Assembly: GCA_951799425.1 (NCBI GenBank)
Contig: OX637393.1
Coordinates: 9,432,244-9,496,243 of the forward strand
Length of the DNA stretch: 64,000 nucleotides
Source of the DNA: Ilex aquifolium
Taxonomy: Eukaryota > Streptophyta > Magnoliopsida > Aquifoliales > Aquifoliaceae
Reading direction: 5' to 3'
Shown: piece after piece, positions 1 to 10,760 of the stretch
Layout: each line of letters opens with the position of its first letter
Numbering within the stretch: the first letter of the stretch is position 1
Position numbers and translations under genes: made by a program
The notes under the pieces: generated by a model
The model's input: the letters and a program-made list of their open reading frames with translations, nothing else
Databases searched by the model: none
Told to the model about the DNA's origin: nothing

Positions 1-54
1 GGGTATTCGAAATTGCACAATATTGGAAATTGAGCACCATGGTATTCACTAATG

Positions 55-1080
55 CAGGGGCGGCCCAACAAATCCGGAGGCCCTAGGCGAGAATATGAAA
101 GTGGGCCCTATTAATAGGCAATAATTATTAAAATATATTCATTTAAAAGATATTTTTCTAGTTTTTTGAAATATAAAAATATTGATTAAATTTTTATATT
201 CAAGTTTTGTTAATATATCTTTTTCAATAGATAATATAGCTAATCCATTTAATTTTTCTTGTGACATAGTTGATCGGAGATAAGATTTTATTAATTTAAG
301 TTTCGAAAAACTTCTCTCCGCTGAAGCAACTGTTACTGGTATTATTAACAATATTCTAAAAGCTATACATGCATTTGGAAAACAATCTAATCGTTTTATA
401 TAAGTTAGGGTTTCAGTTGGAGTATTAATTTCAGATTGTAGAACTTTTCTTAATACAGTCAATTCTTGAAATAAATCTAAAACATCAATATCAAAAAATA
501 AGTCATGCTTCAAAAAAGTTTCAAGGTTAAGACAATAACTTTTCAAACTATCATCATCTAAGGATTTTAATGTTTTAAAACAAAATAAAAAACCAAAAAT
601 ATTTTTATATATTTTGAATTGTTCAAATCTACTCTTGATCGAAGAAATAGCTAGATCAACTATAAATAAAAAATACTCAATTCTAAAAGACTCTTCAGCT
701 GATAGTGTTACTGCATTCTTACTTGTATCACCAAATTGTTTTTTCCTAAAAATTTTACGTTTTTCTCGAAATACTGGTTCTATTTCCATTTTAAGTGCAA
801 TCTCTTTTGATGAAATCAAAACAGAGTAAAATCCATTTTCTCTATATGATTCCAAAAAAGAAATAAGTCATTTTAATTGATCAATAGCAACATCAATATG
901 CATGTCTTTGGATTGTAAATTTTTACTAACTGTGTTGACAGCAAATCAATAAAATTTGGACCAATCTATCCAAAATATATATACACATAACTAAAATTCT
1001 TAACAGGGGGCCCCAAAATTTTGCAAAAATTGGGGGCTCTAGGCGGCCAACTAAGTGGCCTAGGCCTAGGGCCGGCCCTG
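55..1080 (-). mobile_element. hAT-family DNA transposon, internally deleted
   Basis: The ends are inverted repeats: CAGGGGCGGCCC at the left, and CAGGGCCGGCCC when the right end is read on the other strand. A perfect 8-bp direct repeat, CACTAATG, flanks the element at 47-54 and 1081-1088, which is the target duplication length of hAT elements. At 1026 bp it is far shorter than an autonomous hAT element, and it keeps only the C-terminal part of a transposase on the minus strand. It is best read as a deletion derivative. If the splicing-factor exon at 2442 belongs to a gene starting left of the window, this insertion sits in that gene's intron. Confidence 0.9.
139..855 (-). pseudogene. hAT transposase, C-terminal dimerisation part
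   Basis: The reading frame encodes 238 residues. Its C-terminal third carries the conserved hAT dimerisation signature: SAERSFSKLK, then YLRSTM, then a block around LNGLAILSIE. This domain mediates transposase dimerisation. The N-terminal BED/TTF zinc finger and most of the RNase-H-like catalytic core are absent, so the product cannot be a complete transposase. The frame is open across the whole retained part, which suggests a fairly young deletion copy. It resembles the plant group of hAT proteins annotated as zinc finger MYM-type protein 1-like, but that subgroup is inferred from memory. Confidence 0.85.
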
Positions 1081-1088
1081 CACTAATG

Positions 1089-2441
1089 TAATTCTTTTTG
1101 AAGTGAAAACAACCTTTCCCATGCTCAAACCCAGTGGTGTGAAAAGCGTGCATAGGCACGATGCAAACACAAGATGCACCTGCCTCGCCTCGATGGGCCT
1201 GAGGCAAGGAGGCAAGGCGACTTCACTGAGGCACGCAGTTGAGTTGCACGAGGCACATGCCTCTTCAGTTGTAAGTTTTTCCCCCCTTCAGTGATATTTT
1301 TAGGCCATTGATCTGTAGAATTTGATATGTACAACATCAGATTACACCTCTAAATGTAAATGTCTAATTTTGAGCCTAATTTTTAAATTCTACTCGTCAA
1401 TCCTTCCAATTATCAGTATTTGTTTTGGGCTCTTGATATCTGTTTGTTGTTTTCCCATCTTTCATCGTCTTTTTGATTCTTTTCTCTATGCATCTCTTTG
1501 ATCTCTCCTGCCCCCTACCACCCCCCCCCCCCCCCCAAAAAAAAAAAAAATTCTAACCAGTCCTTATTTACTGAAATCCACTTCTCTTTTTTAAAAATAC
1601 AAATAATTCATTCTTTTTGTGGATTAATTAAACCCTAATATTGCGAAATTAGCCTTTGGTTCTAAGAAATATATCCCTCAGGTTCTGTCCAACTCTCTTC
1701 CTCTTCTACTTTCTAATGTTGTTTGGGAACTTTTTGAAAACCTTTATTGAAAATTTGAAATCTGATGTTCCAATTAGAGATGGACACTAATAACTCTAGA
1801 AGTTGCATTCCAAACTATTGTTGATGTCTTTGAAATTTGCTGAATTTGATGCGAAACGTTGATTAATTTTGGTAGGAATTTCGCTGAAATTTGGTATATG
1901 CAGTCGATATATGCTTTCATGAGTTGTATATGTCATAGTTGCTTAGTGCTAGCTTTATTATCGATCAGTTGTGTTGATATTTTTAATTAGCTGAAATTTT
2001 ATTCTGGAAGCTGTTTAATTTTGCAAGGAATTTTGATGTAAGTCACTCTAAACTGCTGCTATGAGCTGTATGTGCCTTTATTTTTATTTTGAATTTGCCT
2101 CATTTTGGTTGTCTTTGCAGCGTGATTTGCAATTTTTCCATATTATCTACCATATCCCCCTTCCTTCCATGAAACCTGTGCCTTGCCCCACCCCTAGACA
2201 TGAGCCCTTGGTGCCTCGGTGCGCCTTTTGTAGCCCAATGATGCTAATTAGTCCTTTATATCAGTATTGATCATTGATTGATATGGTCTATCTCCTTTCT
2301 CCCCAAAGCTCAAACCTCAGTTATTAAACTATTTGCTACTCTGGTTGCCTTTTATTCATCTCCTCTGCTTTATGTTTGCTACTCATGTACAAAGAATTTG
2401 ATAAGAGAATGTATTGAGAGTGTTGTGCTTTCTTCTTGAAG
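1089..2441. other. Non-coding stretch, probable last intron of the SPF45-like gene
   Basis: No convincing exon is visible. There are two patches of an AGGC/GCCTCG-rich dispersed repeat (about 1136-1265 and 2165-2240) and a run of C followed by a run of A near 1520-1551. The stretch ends in a pyrimidine-rich tract and an AG directly before the UHM exon, so it is most simply intron sequence. Confidence 0.45.
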
Positions 2442-2738
2442 GTTGGTCCTGGTGAGGTAGATGATGGTCTAGAAGGCGAGGTTGCAGAAGGGTGTACCCA
2501 GTATGGAACATTAACTCGCATCCTAATTTTTGAGATAACAGAACCAAATTTCCCACCTGATGAGGCAGTCAGAATCTTTGTGCAGTATGACACAGTAGAA
2601 GAAGCAACTAAAGCTCTTATTGAACTTGAAGGCCGTTTCTTTAATCGTAGGATCATCCGTGCGTGTTTCTACGACGAGGACAGGTTCAACAAGAATGAGT
2701 TGGCTCCAATGCCAGGAGAAATCCCTGGCTACTCTTGA
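2442..2738 (+). CDS. DRT111: Last exon of a splicing factor 45 / DRT111-like gene (UHM domain)
   Basis: This exon encodes the C-terminal U2AF-homology motif (UHM) of SPF45/DRT111, a spliceosome-associated factor that uses this domain to bind ULM peptides of other splicing factors. The exon opens after a plausible acceptor (TTCTTCTTGAAG) in phase 0 with VGPGEVDD, continues through the RNP-like strand TRILIFEI, and ends with KNELAPMPGEIPGYS and a TGA at 2736-2738. The UHM-specific Arg-X-Phe motif is present as RFF within GRFFNRR. The G-patch and N-terminal region are not in the window, so only the 3' end of the gene, or an isolated gene fragment, is seen. Assignment to the family is firm; whether the locus is functional cannot be told from here. 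Confidence 0.85.
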   Translation, partial: VGPGEVDDGLEGEVAEGCTQYGTLTRILIFEITEPNFPPDEAVRIFVQYDTVEEATKALIELEGRFFNRRIIRACFYDEDRFNKNELAPMPGEIPGYS

Positions 2739-3152
2739 CAAAGTAGTAGGACATTGTGAATCAAATTTTCCTCTTTTTTGAATATTCGGGTTCGATAAGA
2801 ATATGTTGGCCCCGATGTTACAATAAATCACTGACTACCCTTTAAAATTAGAATAATCGAGATTGTAAATCAATTTGCCTTGTTTACTTGTTCAATCACC
2901 ATCCTTTGGCACCCCAAACTGAGCACTGGTATGTTTTGTGGCTTAATTTTGGAGCTCTTTAAGTTTGTCAAATCGCGGTGCGCAGAAAATTGAAGTTCAG
3001 ATGATGATGATGATGATGGATGTTAGGAGATTATTTCTTGAAAAGGCAAGTTACTTGTTCTTATGGGAACAAGTGTGGTTTATGGTTGCTGAATGTGATT
3101 GTTTAGAGTAATTTCAGAAAAAAAACTTGACATTAGGAAAAATATGAGGAAA
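2739..3152. other. 3' flank of the SPF45-like exon
   Basis: This holds the presumed 3' UTR and flank. The sequence at 2768-2835 is an imperfect repeat of the exon's last coding part (GTTCGATAAGAATATGTTGG resembles 2684-2704), suggesting a small local duplication. A short GAT microsatellite lies at 3001-3018. No other gene was seen. Confidence 0.4.
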
Positions 3153-3163
3153 CTAGTTATTCC

Positions 3164-3181
3164 CCGTGCCTGAAGGCACGG
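3164..3181 (-). repeat. Helitron 3' terminal hairpin
   Basis: CCGTGCC, loop TGAA, then GGCACGG: a perfect 7-bp stem with a 4-nt loop. It lies seven bases inside the terminal CTAG, the position where the Helitron termination hairpin is normally found. Confidence 0.85.
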
Positions 3182-3269
3182 AGTAATAAAAAAAATGGTC
3201 AATATATTTGTATTTATACTTAAAATCAAATCACAAACATAGAAGAGAGATAAAAAAATTTAAGCATCC

Positions 3270-4285
3270 ATTGTAGTGTGGTGGTAGTGGTGGTGGGCGA
3301 CAATGGTGATGATGAGAGACTGTGATGGTTATGGTGGGTAAGGCGACGACCGTGGTGGTGGTAGCAGTCGTAGGTGGCAATGGTGATAGTAGTGGTGAGT
3401 TTTGAGTGACGATGATGGTAGTGGCAGCCGTGGGTGGCAATGATGGTGGTGGTGGACAACGGTGATGATGGTTGGTAGTGGTGGTGGTGGGCAGTGATGA
3501 TGGTGGTGGTGGGCGACGATGGTTGCTCCTAAACGACAGTGTGATGGGTGGTGGCTAATTGCGGCGGTGGTAAGCGTGGTGGGGGTAGGTGATAGTGGGT
3601 GGCTGTAGTGGTGGGCGATGACAAGTGGTGGTGGTTGGTGTGGTGGGGTAGGTGACAGTGACTGGTGGCGATGAATGGTGGTGGGTGCTGATGGTGGGCG
3701 ACAGTGGTAGTGGGATGATGGTGGTAATGATAATAAATATAAAAATAAGACGACGATGGTGGTGGGTGGTGGCTATAGACGACGATAGTAGCAATCGATG
3801 GTGGGTGACGATAGTGGCGGTGGGGTAGAGAGGGTGGGGGTGGAGGTGGGGCAGTGACAATGGTGGGGGTGGCGGTGGTTGGTTGGCGATGGTGATGGTA
3901 GTTGTGATGGTCATGGGAGTGGTGGTGGGGCGATGAGGGTGGTAGGGGTGATGGTGGGACAATAACGGTGGTAAGGTGCGACAGCGGTGGTGATGATGGT
4001 ATGGTGCGGTGGTGATGATGGTATGGTGCGGTGGTGGTGGGGTGGTGGAAGTGATGGTGGGACAGTGGTGGTAGGAGTAGTGATGATGGTGGGGTGGTGG
4101 TAAGAGTGGTGGGCGGTGGTGGTAGTGGTTATGGTGGTGGTGGGGCAATGGAAGTGGTGATGGTCGTGGTAAGGTGGTGGCAGCGACGGTGGTGATGGTG
4201 GGTATGGTAGGGTGGCGATAGTGATAGTTGCAGGGTGGTGGGGGTGGGGGTGGTGATGTTAGAGGTAGTGGTGGGGCAGTTCAAA
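3270..4285. repeat. Degenerate GGT/GGC/GAT minisatellite inside the Helitron
   Basis: About 1 kb of purine-rich trinucleotide-like repeats (GGTGGT, GATGGTGGT, GGTGGGCGA variants) with no single clean period. The 21-nt unit GGTGATGATGGTATGGTGCG is duplicated near 3984-4030. The strand bias (G on plus, C on minus) is nearly absolute. Long His- or Pro-rich open frames here are by-products of the repeat. Confidence 0.9.
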
Positions 4286-4513
4286 ACATTATTTTTTTTA
4301 AAGTACTTATGATAAATAATTCTTAAAAGTACTTTTAAAAAGTCACTCCAAACACACACTTTAGCGGCCTATTTTTTATATTAAATTTAGGGTGTTAATA
4401 TTAGCCGTTAGATTAACTTTAAAGTAAAATTTAAAGTGATCTCAACCGCGAATAGCAAAAATCATTTTATTTATCTTTTGAGATTTGAATTGTATTGTAC
4501 TTTATTATATAGA

Positions 4514-5917
4514 TATATGGGCAAATAATACTCTTTTTTGGCTCAATTATAATCCTTTTTTTTTTTTTCACTTTGTCCCATCAATTATCATGTTTTTCAC
4601 ATTTCATCATCAACTATGTGATTAGTTTCACATTATCCTAATTATTAATGTCTGTTACATAGTTTACGGAAAGTTATTTTATTTTGTCCCTTGAATTATG
4701 TGATTAGGCTTTCAAGTGTTTGACGAAACCCATGATCATGGATTTAATCTTTGACCAGCTACGGGCCGAGTTTAAAAACTCGGGACTGAATTTTTCATAC
4801 AAACATGAAATTTGGAATCCCTTTGACTATTTTTTTCAAATCCATCTTGTCGAGCCATCTCATACCCCCTTACCAAACAGTCCCTAATTTCGCTTGGAAT
4901 CCATGTGGCAGATAACTCAAATGCTTCCTCTGCTGAGACCAAAAACCTATTATTGCTACTCCTTTAATGTTTTCTTACCTACTATTATGATGGCAGTAAG
5001 GAAAGCAAAGAGAACAAGAGAGCGTGAAAGCTAAAATTGAAGGGGTTTGATTCAAATGCTTGGGAACTTGGCTCCAATGGTTTCCACTTTCATCTACCTT
5101 TTTTGGTGTCCAAACAATGTCTTTGCTTCGACCCCATGATACAAAGTGGACACTGGACAGTATTGAGTTTGGAATCTACTATGCTGTTAGTGAATTTTTG
5201 CTAATACCCGATGAGTGATGGAGCGAGTCTATTTTTTTACGCATTAATGGTGGATGATGTACTAAGAAAATAATTGAAGAAGATCTGGATTTATGAGGGA
5301 CCCGCCATTGAACAGTACCAAAAAGAATGCTATTAAGGATAAAAAAAAAAAAAAAAAAAACCCAAAAAATATTCCCAAAAATTTGACTAAAAAGGCAAGG
5401 AATTAAGCTTGAAAATAGTGTTGTCATCGTTTTTCAGCTCATTAAAAGACATTCTAACTATGACATCGAAAAATAATTTTTTAATATCATAATACTTTTA
5501 CTTTTCATATAATAAAAACATAACACACAATTTTATTTTATTTTTATTATTTTTTTCAATCAATGAATGTAAATGCCTTGAGCATGAAACTAAGTTGGAT
5601 TCAACGCAGTGTATGTGTGAGCCAACTAACGACATAGGAGGGAGGATGCAAGTTCATAATTTTTACGTTATTGCCTACCATTACCCTAAAAAAATTTCAT
5701 GTATCCCACAAGTGATTCAGAAGGCTTTGTTCCCCTCAATTTGCTAAACAAAATTTGAAGAACTAGAAGACACATTTCTTAATGATAATCGTCAATTAAA
5801 GCAGAAGATTTTGTAATGATACAAAAGATGAAAAATATCTATCAAGAACAAATTACGATAAACAATGCTCTGCAACGCAAATTTGGGATCCCAAATAAAT
5901 AAGAACCATTGAATTAA
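4514..5917. other. Gene-free AT-rich stretch with a dispersed repeat
   Basis: No gene was recognised. The segment at about 4715-4890 recurs with clear similarity at about 35180-35352 (shared words include TGAATTTTTCATACAAACATG and CCCCCTTACCAAACAG), so it is part of a dispersed, probably TIR-type, repeat. A 20-base A run is at 5341-5360. Confidence 0.5.
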
Positions 5918-6288
5918 GGATTTTTTATACTTCGCACATGTCTCGATTTTCACTTTGTACCCTAAAAGATTATTTTTTCTATATTGCACCCTGAATGTTA
6001 TAAAGCAGTTTCAATGTGACCCTCGAACTAACATTTGTTTTAAATTCTGTTAAAAACTGATGCACTTGCCATCGACGTATGTTGCTTTTGGGCAAAAATA
6101 TAAATTCACCATTCATATCCTTAAATTGAATGTGCATCAACTTTTAACATAATTTGAAACAAATATTAATCTGAGTGTCACATTGGAACTAATGTATAAC
6201 ATTCAAAGTACAATAAGAAAAAAAATAATCTTTTAGAGTGCAAATTGAGAATCAAGATATTTTTAGAGTGCAAAGTGCTAAAAAACCC
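5918..6288. mobile_element. Foldback MITE, Mutator type
   Basis: Two arms of about 155 bp face each other. The left arm starts GGATTTTTTATAC and the right arm, read inward, starts GGGTTTTTTAGCAC. They stay alignable through blocks such as AAAAGATTATTTTTT and GATGCAC. Flanking 9-mers TTGAATTAA (5909-5917) and TTTAATTAA (6289-6297) match at 8 of 9 positions, fitting a Mutator-like 9-bp target duplication. There is no coding content. Confidence 0.7.
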
Positions 6289-6618
6289 TTTAATTAATAG
6301 GTCTCATTTAAAAAAGTTGATAACACCCGCTTATCCAATAATATCCATTCATTTGGATTGCAATTTGAGATCTAAATTTGAGTTGCATAACATTTTTTGT
6401 GGACGAAGATTCATCTTAGAGAAAAAAAAAAGTCCAACAACAAAATAATTTTTAGAAACACTATTATATATTTTGTGAATAATTAAGATAAAATAACATT
6501 AAGTTAAGTGTTTTTTATTTATTTTTTGTTTTTTCTTTTGGTTTTGGAGTTGTTCAAATTAAAACTTAAAAAGAGACACAAGCAAAATGGACCTAAACAA
6601 AAGGAGTGCCTGAAAATT

Positions 6619-7441
6619 TCAAGCACGGTGTTGTGGCGAGCCCGCCGGAGTACTCTGGTTCGACGACCTCGCCTCCTGCAAGTACACTTGCTGGTGGTGA
6701 TACGCCGCCGGCACCGCCATCAGGACTGGTCCGCCACCAGCTGCGGCGGTTGTTGAAGGGTGGCGCAGCCCATTTGGGAGCCTTCCGTACATGTACATTG
6801 CAAGAGGATGGTTCGAAGTTGGGTGGTCGTGGGACGAGGAAGATACACCACAATCAATCATGGTGGAAACAGCAGAGGATGCGTATAAACGAGTTGGGTC
6901 ACTGAAACCCTTTATAGAATCTCTGATTGCAATGTGGTGTGGCGACGCCGTGGTTGAGCAGTCCCCACCTCCGCCTCCGCCGCCGATAAAGCTACTAGTC
7001 GGCGTCGGTGTGCCGCTTTTTCTACCAGCACCACAAGCCGAGTACATGTTTGAACCCTGTAAGAGGAGAGAGAAAAAGGGTAAGTCCATGATAAAAAGGC
7101 TAAAATTCTTGGTAATGAAAGATGGAAAAAGTAGGTACAGTGGTGGTGGTGGTGGTGGTGGAGGCGGAGGAGCGGTAGGTGGTGCCATCAGGTTCAACGA
7201 CCCAGCCAGCTTCGACGGCGAGGTGGCGGAGGACCTCATTGATGTCGGCACGAGGGGAGAGGCGGTAGCCACCGTGCTTGCGGAGGCCTTGGAAGATCTT
7301 GGTAGTGATGGACCTCCTCTGTCTCTCTCTCATCTTCGTCTTTTCTTTGTCCATAACACTTCTCACATTATTCCCACTGCTCCCACTACTTCCGCCACCA
7401 TCCTTTCTCTCTCCTTGTACCTGCCCTCCTCCTTCCTTCAT
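6619..7441 (-). CDS. BZR1-domain (BES1/BZR1 family) transcription factor, two exons
   Basis: Exon 1 runs 7441-7139 and exon 2 runs 7056-6619, separated by an 82-bp GT-AG intron, giving about 246 residues. Exon 1 holds the BZR1 DNA-binding domain (DUF822): a basic segment [18 protein letters not shown], then [19 protein letters not shown], then [14 protein letters not shown]. The wording of the domain is closer to the BZR1 domains of beta-amylases BAM7/BAM8 than to BZR1 itself, but no glycosyl hydrolase 14 domain follows within the gene. Exon 2 is low in complexity (Gly, Ser, Thr, Pro rich) with no recognised domain. The ATG at 7441 was chosen because upstream in-frame codons come from a CT microsatellite and lack an ATG. 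Family proteins act in the nucleus and bind E-box or BRRE-type promoter elements; which genes this one controls is unknown. Confidence 0.8.
7057..7138 (-). other. Intron of the BZR1-domain gene
   Basis: Donor GTACCT follows a run of Thr codons and acceptor CTCTTACAG precedes GGTTCAAAC. Both exons are in phase 0 across it. The upstream exon ends in a (CCA)n tract, which in the genome reads as GGT repeats at 7140-7161. Confidence 0.75.
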
Positions 7442-7442
7442 C

Positions 7443-7459
7443 TCTCTCTCTCTCTCAGT
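7443..7459. repeat. CT/GA microsatellite in the BZR1-like 5' leader
   Basis: A TC dinucleotide run lies immediately upstream of the chosen ATG (GA on the sense strand). Such runs are common in plant 5' leaders. Confidence 0.8.
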
Positions 7460-8435
7460 TTGCAAAATTGTGTGTACTAGTACCCTCTCTTAGTGTTTAA
7501 GAGGTAGAAATGTTACATTGAGAGTGGTGTATGAGTTAAAAGGTATGTGATCAAGAGGGTGTGACAGAGTTGGGTGTTTGGGTTGTATTCTTGAGTTACC
7601 TATGAGATTGGTATAGGAAAATGCTATTTCAATCTAAAACATTTACATGATTTATTAATTTAATTGATTAGAATTATTAAATTAGTAATTAGTTTTAATA
7701 AATATTAGGATTCACAAATAAATTACAACTTGTTGTGAGGAAGAAAACAAGTTCCCGTTGTTGAGCAATGGAACAAATAACAATTAAAAAATCCTTACTG
7801 AGAGTGCGTTGCCGAAGTTGTGACATATTAGAAACAATGAAATAATTTTGATAAGAAAAAGTTAAGGGTAAAATTAAAATATAATAGAGTTAGGATTTCA
7901 TTGAAATAAAATATTAAAAATAAAACTTTATTAATATAAAATAAAAATAATTGGACTTAATGGATGTTTGTATAAAAAAATAATTTTTATTGATAATTTT
8001 TCATATTTATTAAGTCGATATTTTTAATGAAAATAATATTGCTTGTGAATATATATATATATATGTTTGGGTTGTATTCTTAAAATTCCTAGTGTGGATA
8101 TGTATGCATTAATACATATGTAATACGGATAAATTATAATATCAAAAAATATTTTTCAATTTTCTAATTTATAGATATTGATTTGTTTAATTTGTAATCT
8201 TTAATTATATGAATCTATTTAATATTACATGTAAAAATTTAAATCCTTAATTTATAAAAAAATAACAACATTTAAGATTAATTTAAATTTTATTTATTTT
8301 AATCTAATTATATAAAATTTATTTCAAAATTTTTTCTCGATTAAAAATATTATTTTTTTTATACGACTCAATATCAATGATTGCATTTCCGTACGGGAGG
8401 ATATGCTTCTGCATGATAGAGGGAGGTAAGAATGG
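7460..8435. other. Gene-free AT-rich sequence upstream of the BZR1-like gene
   Basis: No exon was recognised. The phrase TTGGGTTGTATTCTT occurs twice (near 7577 and 8068). The promoter of the minus-strand BZR1-like gene should lie in its left part, but I see no decisive TATA box. Confidence 0.4.
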
Positions 8436-8710
8436 CTATTTGCATGTAGGTCTCAGAGAGAGAGAGAGAGAGAGATCACGCGGTCTGAGTGGGTTGGGGG
8501 TGTGTGTGTGCGTGTGAGTGGCGGGGGGGAGAAGGGGTTTGCGCGCGGGCCGGCGGTGCAATGGGTGAGGTAGTTGGCATTGGCGGCTGAATATCAGAGT
8601 GATCAGTACTTGATTGTGTGCAGTGCAGGCTGACAGTGAGACAGACACTCATCAGATCTACAGAGAGGAGAAGAAGGAACGATCCTTTTTACCAGTGGGA
8701 AATTTTTTAA
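8436..8710 (+). other. GC-richer leader-like segment with AG and GT microsatellites
   Basis: An AG run (about 8455-8475) and a GT run (about 8501-8518) lie in a locally GC-rich island. It ends AGATCTACAGAGAGGAGAAGA and is followed by AAAGGTGC, which could be a splice donor. This looks like the 5' UTR exon of a plant gene or a captured copy of one, but no coding exon follows within several kilobases. Confidence 0.3.
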
Positions 8711-10760
8711 AGGTGCTTAAGTGATTGACTCTGATTTCTAGTTCTCACATTTGTTAAGGATTAATCAGTTTTTATTTTTTAAGGATATGATTTAACTCAG
8801 TTAAAATCGTAGTGATTAATTGTTGTGTTCAAAGAAATAGTTAATATAAACTTAAATGCTATATAAGAAAAAAAAAAAGAAAAAAAAATCAAGTTAGTAT
8901 TATGGATTTAATTCAACTCATTTCAATTAAAAATTTTACTAATTTCATCAATTCCTATAATTCATCATTAATATAATTTGCCAATGGAAAGATAAAAAAG
9001 AATTCACAACCATCATTCGATTTAGATAATATAATGCACCTACTTTGTCTTTATTAATTTTTAAAAAATATTATATAACCTAAATTTGTATCTCAAATAA
9101 ACGGGAATCATTGAATGAGCGGGTTTCATCAATTTTTTTAATTGAGACCCACTGATCCAATCATTCTTATTAATTTAAAATACACATTTAGGATACAAAT
9201 TTGAGATATATAAGATTGCCCTTAATTTTTTGGGCTAACTTCGTCCGTAGTGAATGACATGACCTTCATCATCTTTTTGGTCTAGCGTTGCCCAAGTGAG
9301 TGATCCATGAGTCCATGACAGTGTATGTATAATTTGATAAAACTAACAGGAAAGAAGCCAAGGTAAAAACTCGAAGTATCCATAAGCTTGAAGTATATAA
9401 GTGTTACCCCTTAGTTAGTTGGCATGACTATTACATGCGGGTACTAGTCCAATGGTGTCCCTTGCCTTAGTTAAATTAGGGGGATATTTGGCCAAACACT
9501 CCCGGTGTGTGAAGATGACTTCCTAAAGACTTGGTCGTGTGTTTAGTTTGATATCAAGGGTGTTCGACAAAAATTTTAGGTGGTATGCAGCGATTGTACC
9601 TCAGACTCCTATCATTATGACTCATCGGTTAAAAAGATGTCTGTTGCTGCCATTATGATTTTGCTCACTAACACTATTATAGAGAAGTGCTCTGCGAAGG
9701 GGTGCTAAGTCACCAACCCTAGCAGCCCCTATGCTTTCTAGCCTTGGCACACCAAAGTAAGACACGACTTCAACAAATACTTGCTATGGGTGTGGGCAAG
9801 ACATTTCAAAATCTGAGACCCGAGATACGAGGTCGATGTTCGATGAAACTCGTCATTGGCGGAAGTTCTATGCATGGCTGAGGAAAGCAACACATGCATG
9901 TGCATATTTGGCACAAGCAAACAATCATGGCTAGCCGTATGAGTCAAATTGTGGTGCATTGCAAGCTTGGAAGACCAAGCCATAAGTTGGGCATAATTTG
10001 ACAAATGGGCAAAGGAAAATCAGATGTTGTGGCCTATCAAGGATGTCAAGTGCACGTCATGTGAGACGGTTTCGAGCAGTTGTTGGCATGTGCACCTCAG
10101 GTGAGACAATTCTGTGTAGTTACTGGCATGTGCTCAACATGCAGGGAAGTTACGAATAGTTGTTGGCTGAGTCAAGCAACAGTTACAACTACTTCAGCCC
10201 TGTTCAGCAAAATTAATCATGATCAACAGATGTTCACCACAATTGTTTGGGGGGGTAAATTTGATTACTGTCTGCAATCCTAACAATTGGGAATGTCAAC
10301 TGCATGACTGAGTTGGTCAAAGCTGGTTGGTGTCAGCATTGCCTAGGCGATTGGGCTTGTAACCGCCATTATATTCTTTATAGATACATGTTGTGATCTG
10401 CAGTGAACCAATAGAGTTTGGTCATGTTTTTGTAAACAAACCCATAGTCGGAATCCTTTAAACTTGTTGAGAAGAAAAATGTTGGGTCATTTGGTTTGTA
10501 ATCTCGTGTGCCTCTATGTGTATTTGATTCTTGCCCATATTCTGTGAGCGATTATGTGTTTAGTTGAGACTGAGTGTTGGATCTCAGTGTCACGACAAGA
10601 CAAAAATTTGTGTGTAATTTGACCTCTATGACAATAAGGATAGTTAGCTCTTATTAGTAAAATAAAGCTCAACAAAATTGAGAGATTAGAGAAAGAACAA
10701 TAACATTTGATCTACTAATAGAGACATAATAATAACAAAGTCCAACAACGTAATTTTTTG
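8711..10760. other. Gene-free stretch, possibly decayed repeat sequence
   Basis: No gene was recognised. Near 10030-10170 a phrase built on CATGTGAGAC / GCAGTTGTTGGCATGTGC is repeated two to three times. The 9240-10640 segment has the mixed composition of old LTR-type DNA, but I could not find paired ends or a target duplication. Confidence 0.3.

Larger units (their letters stand above)
3153..4513 (-). mobile_element. Non-autonomous Helitron
   Basis: Read on the minus strand, the element begins with TCTATATAATAAAG (4513 downward), the classic plant Helitron 5' end. It finishes with a 7-bp GC-rich hairpin followed seven bases later by CTAG at 3156-3153. The host bases are A before the 5' end and T after the 3' end, as expected for insertion between A and T without a target duplication. 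There is no Rep/helicase coding capacity. Almost the entire interior is a GGT/GAT-rich minisatellite. The two ends are convincing together, and the family follows from them. Confidence 0.85.

Noticed and set aside
3226-4148. Long His/Pro-rich frames on the minus strand over the Helitron array
   Set aside because: They arise from the GGT-type repeat and exist in more than one frame at once; no domain or start context supports them.
9240-10640. Possible old LTR-type sequence
   Set aside because: The composition suggests it, but no ends, duplication or coding domain could be identified.
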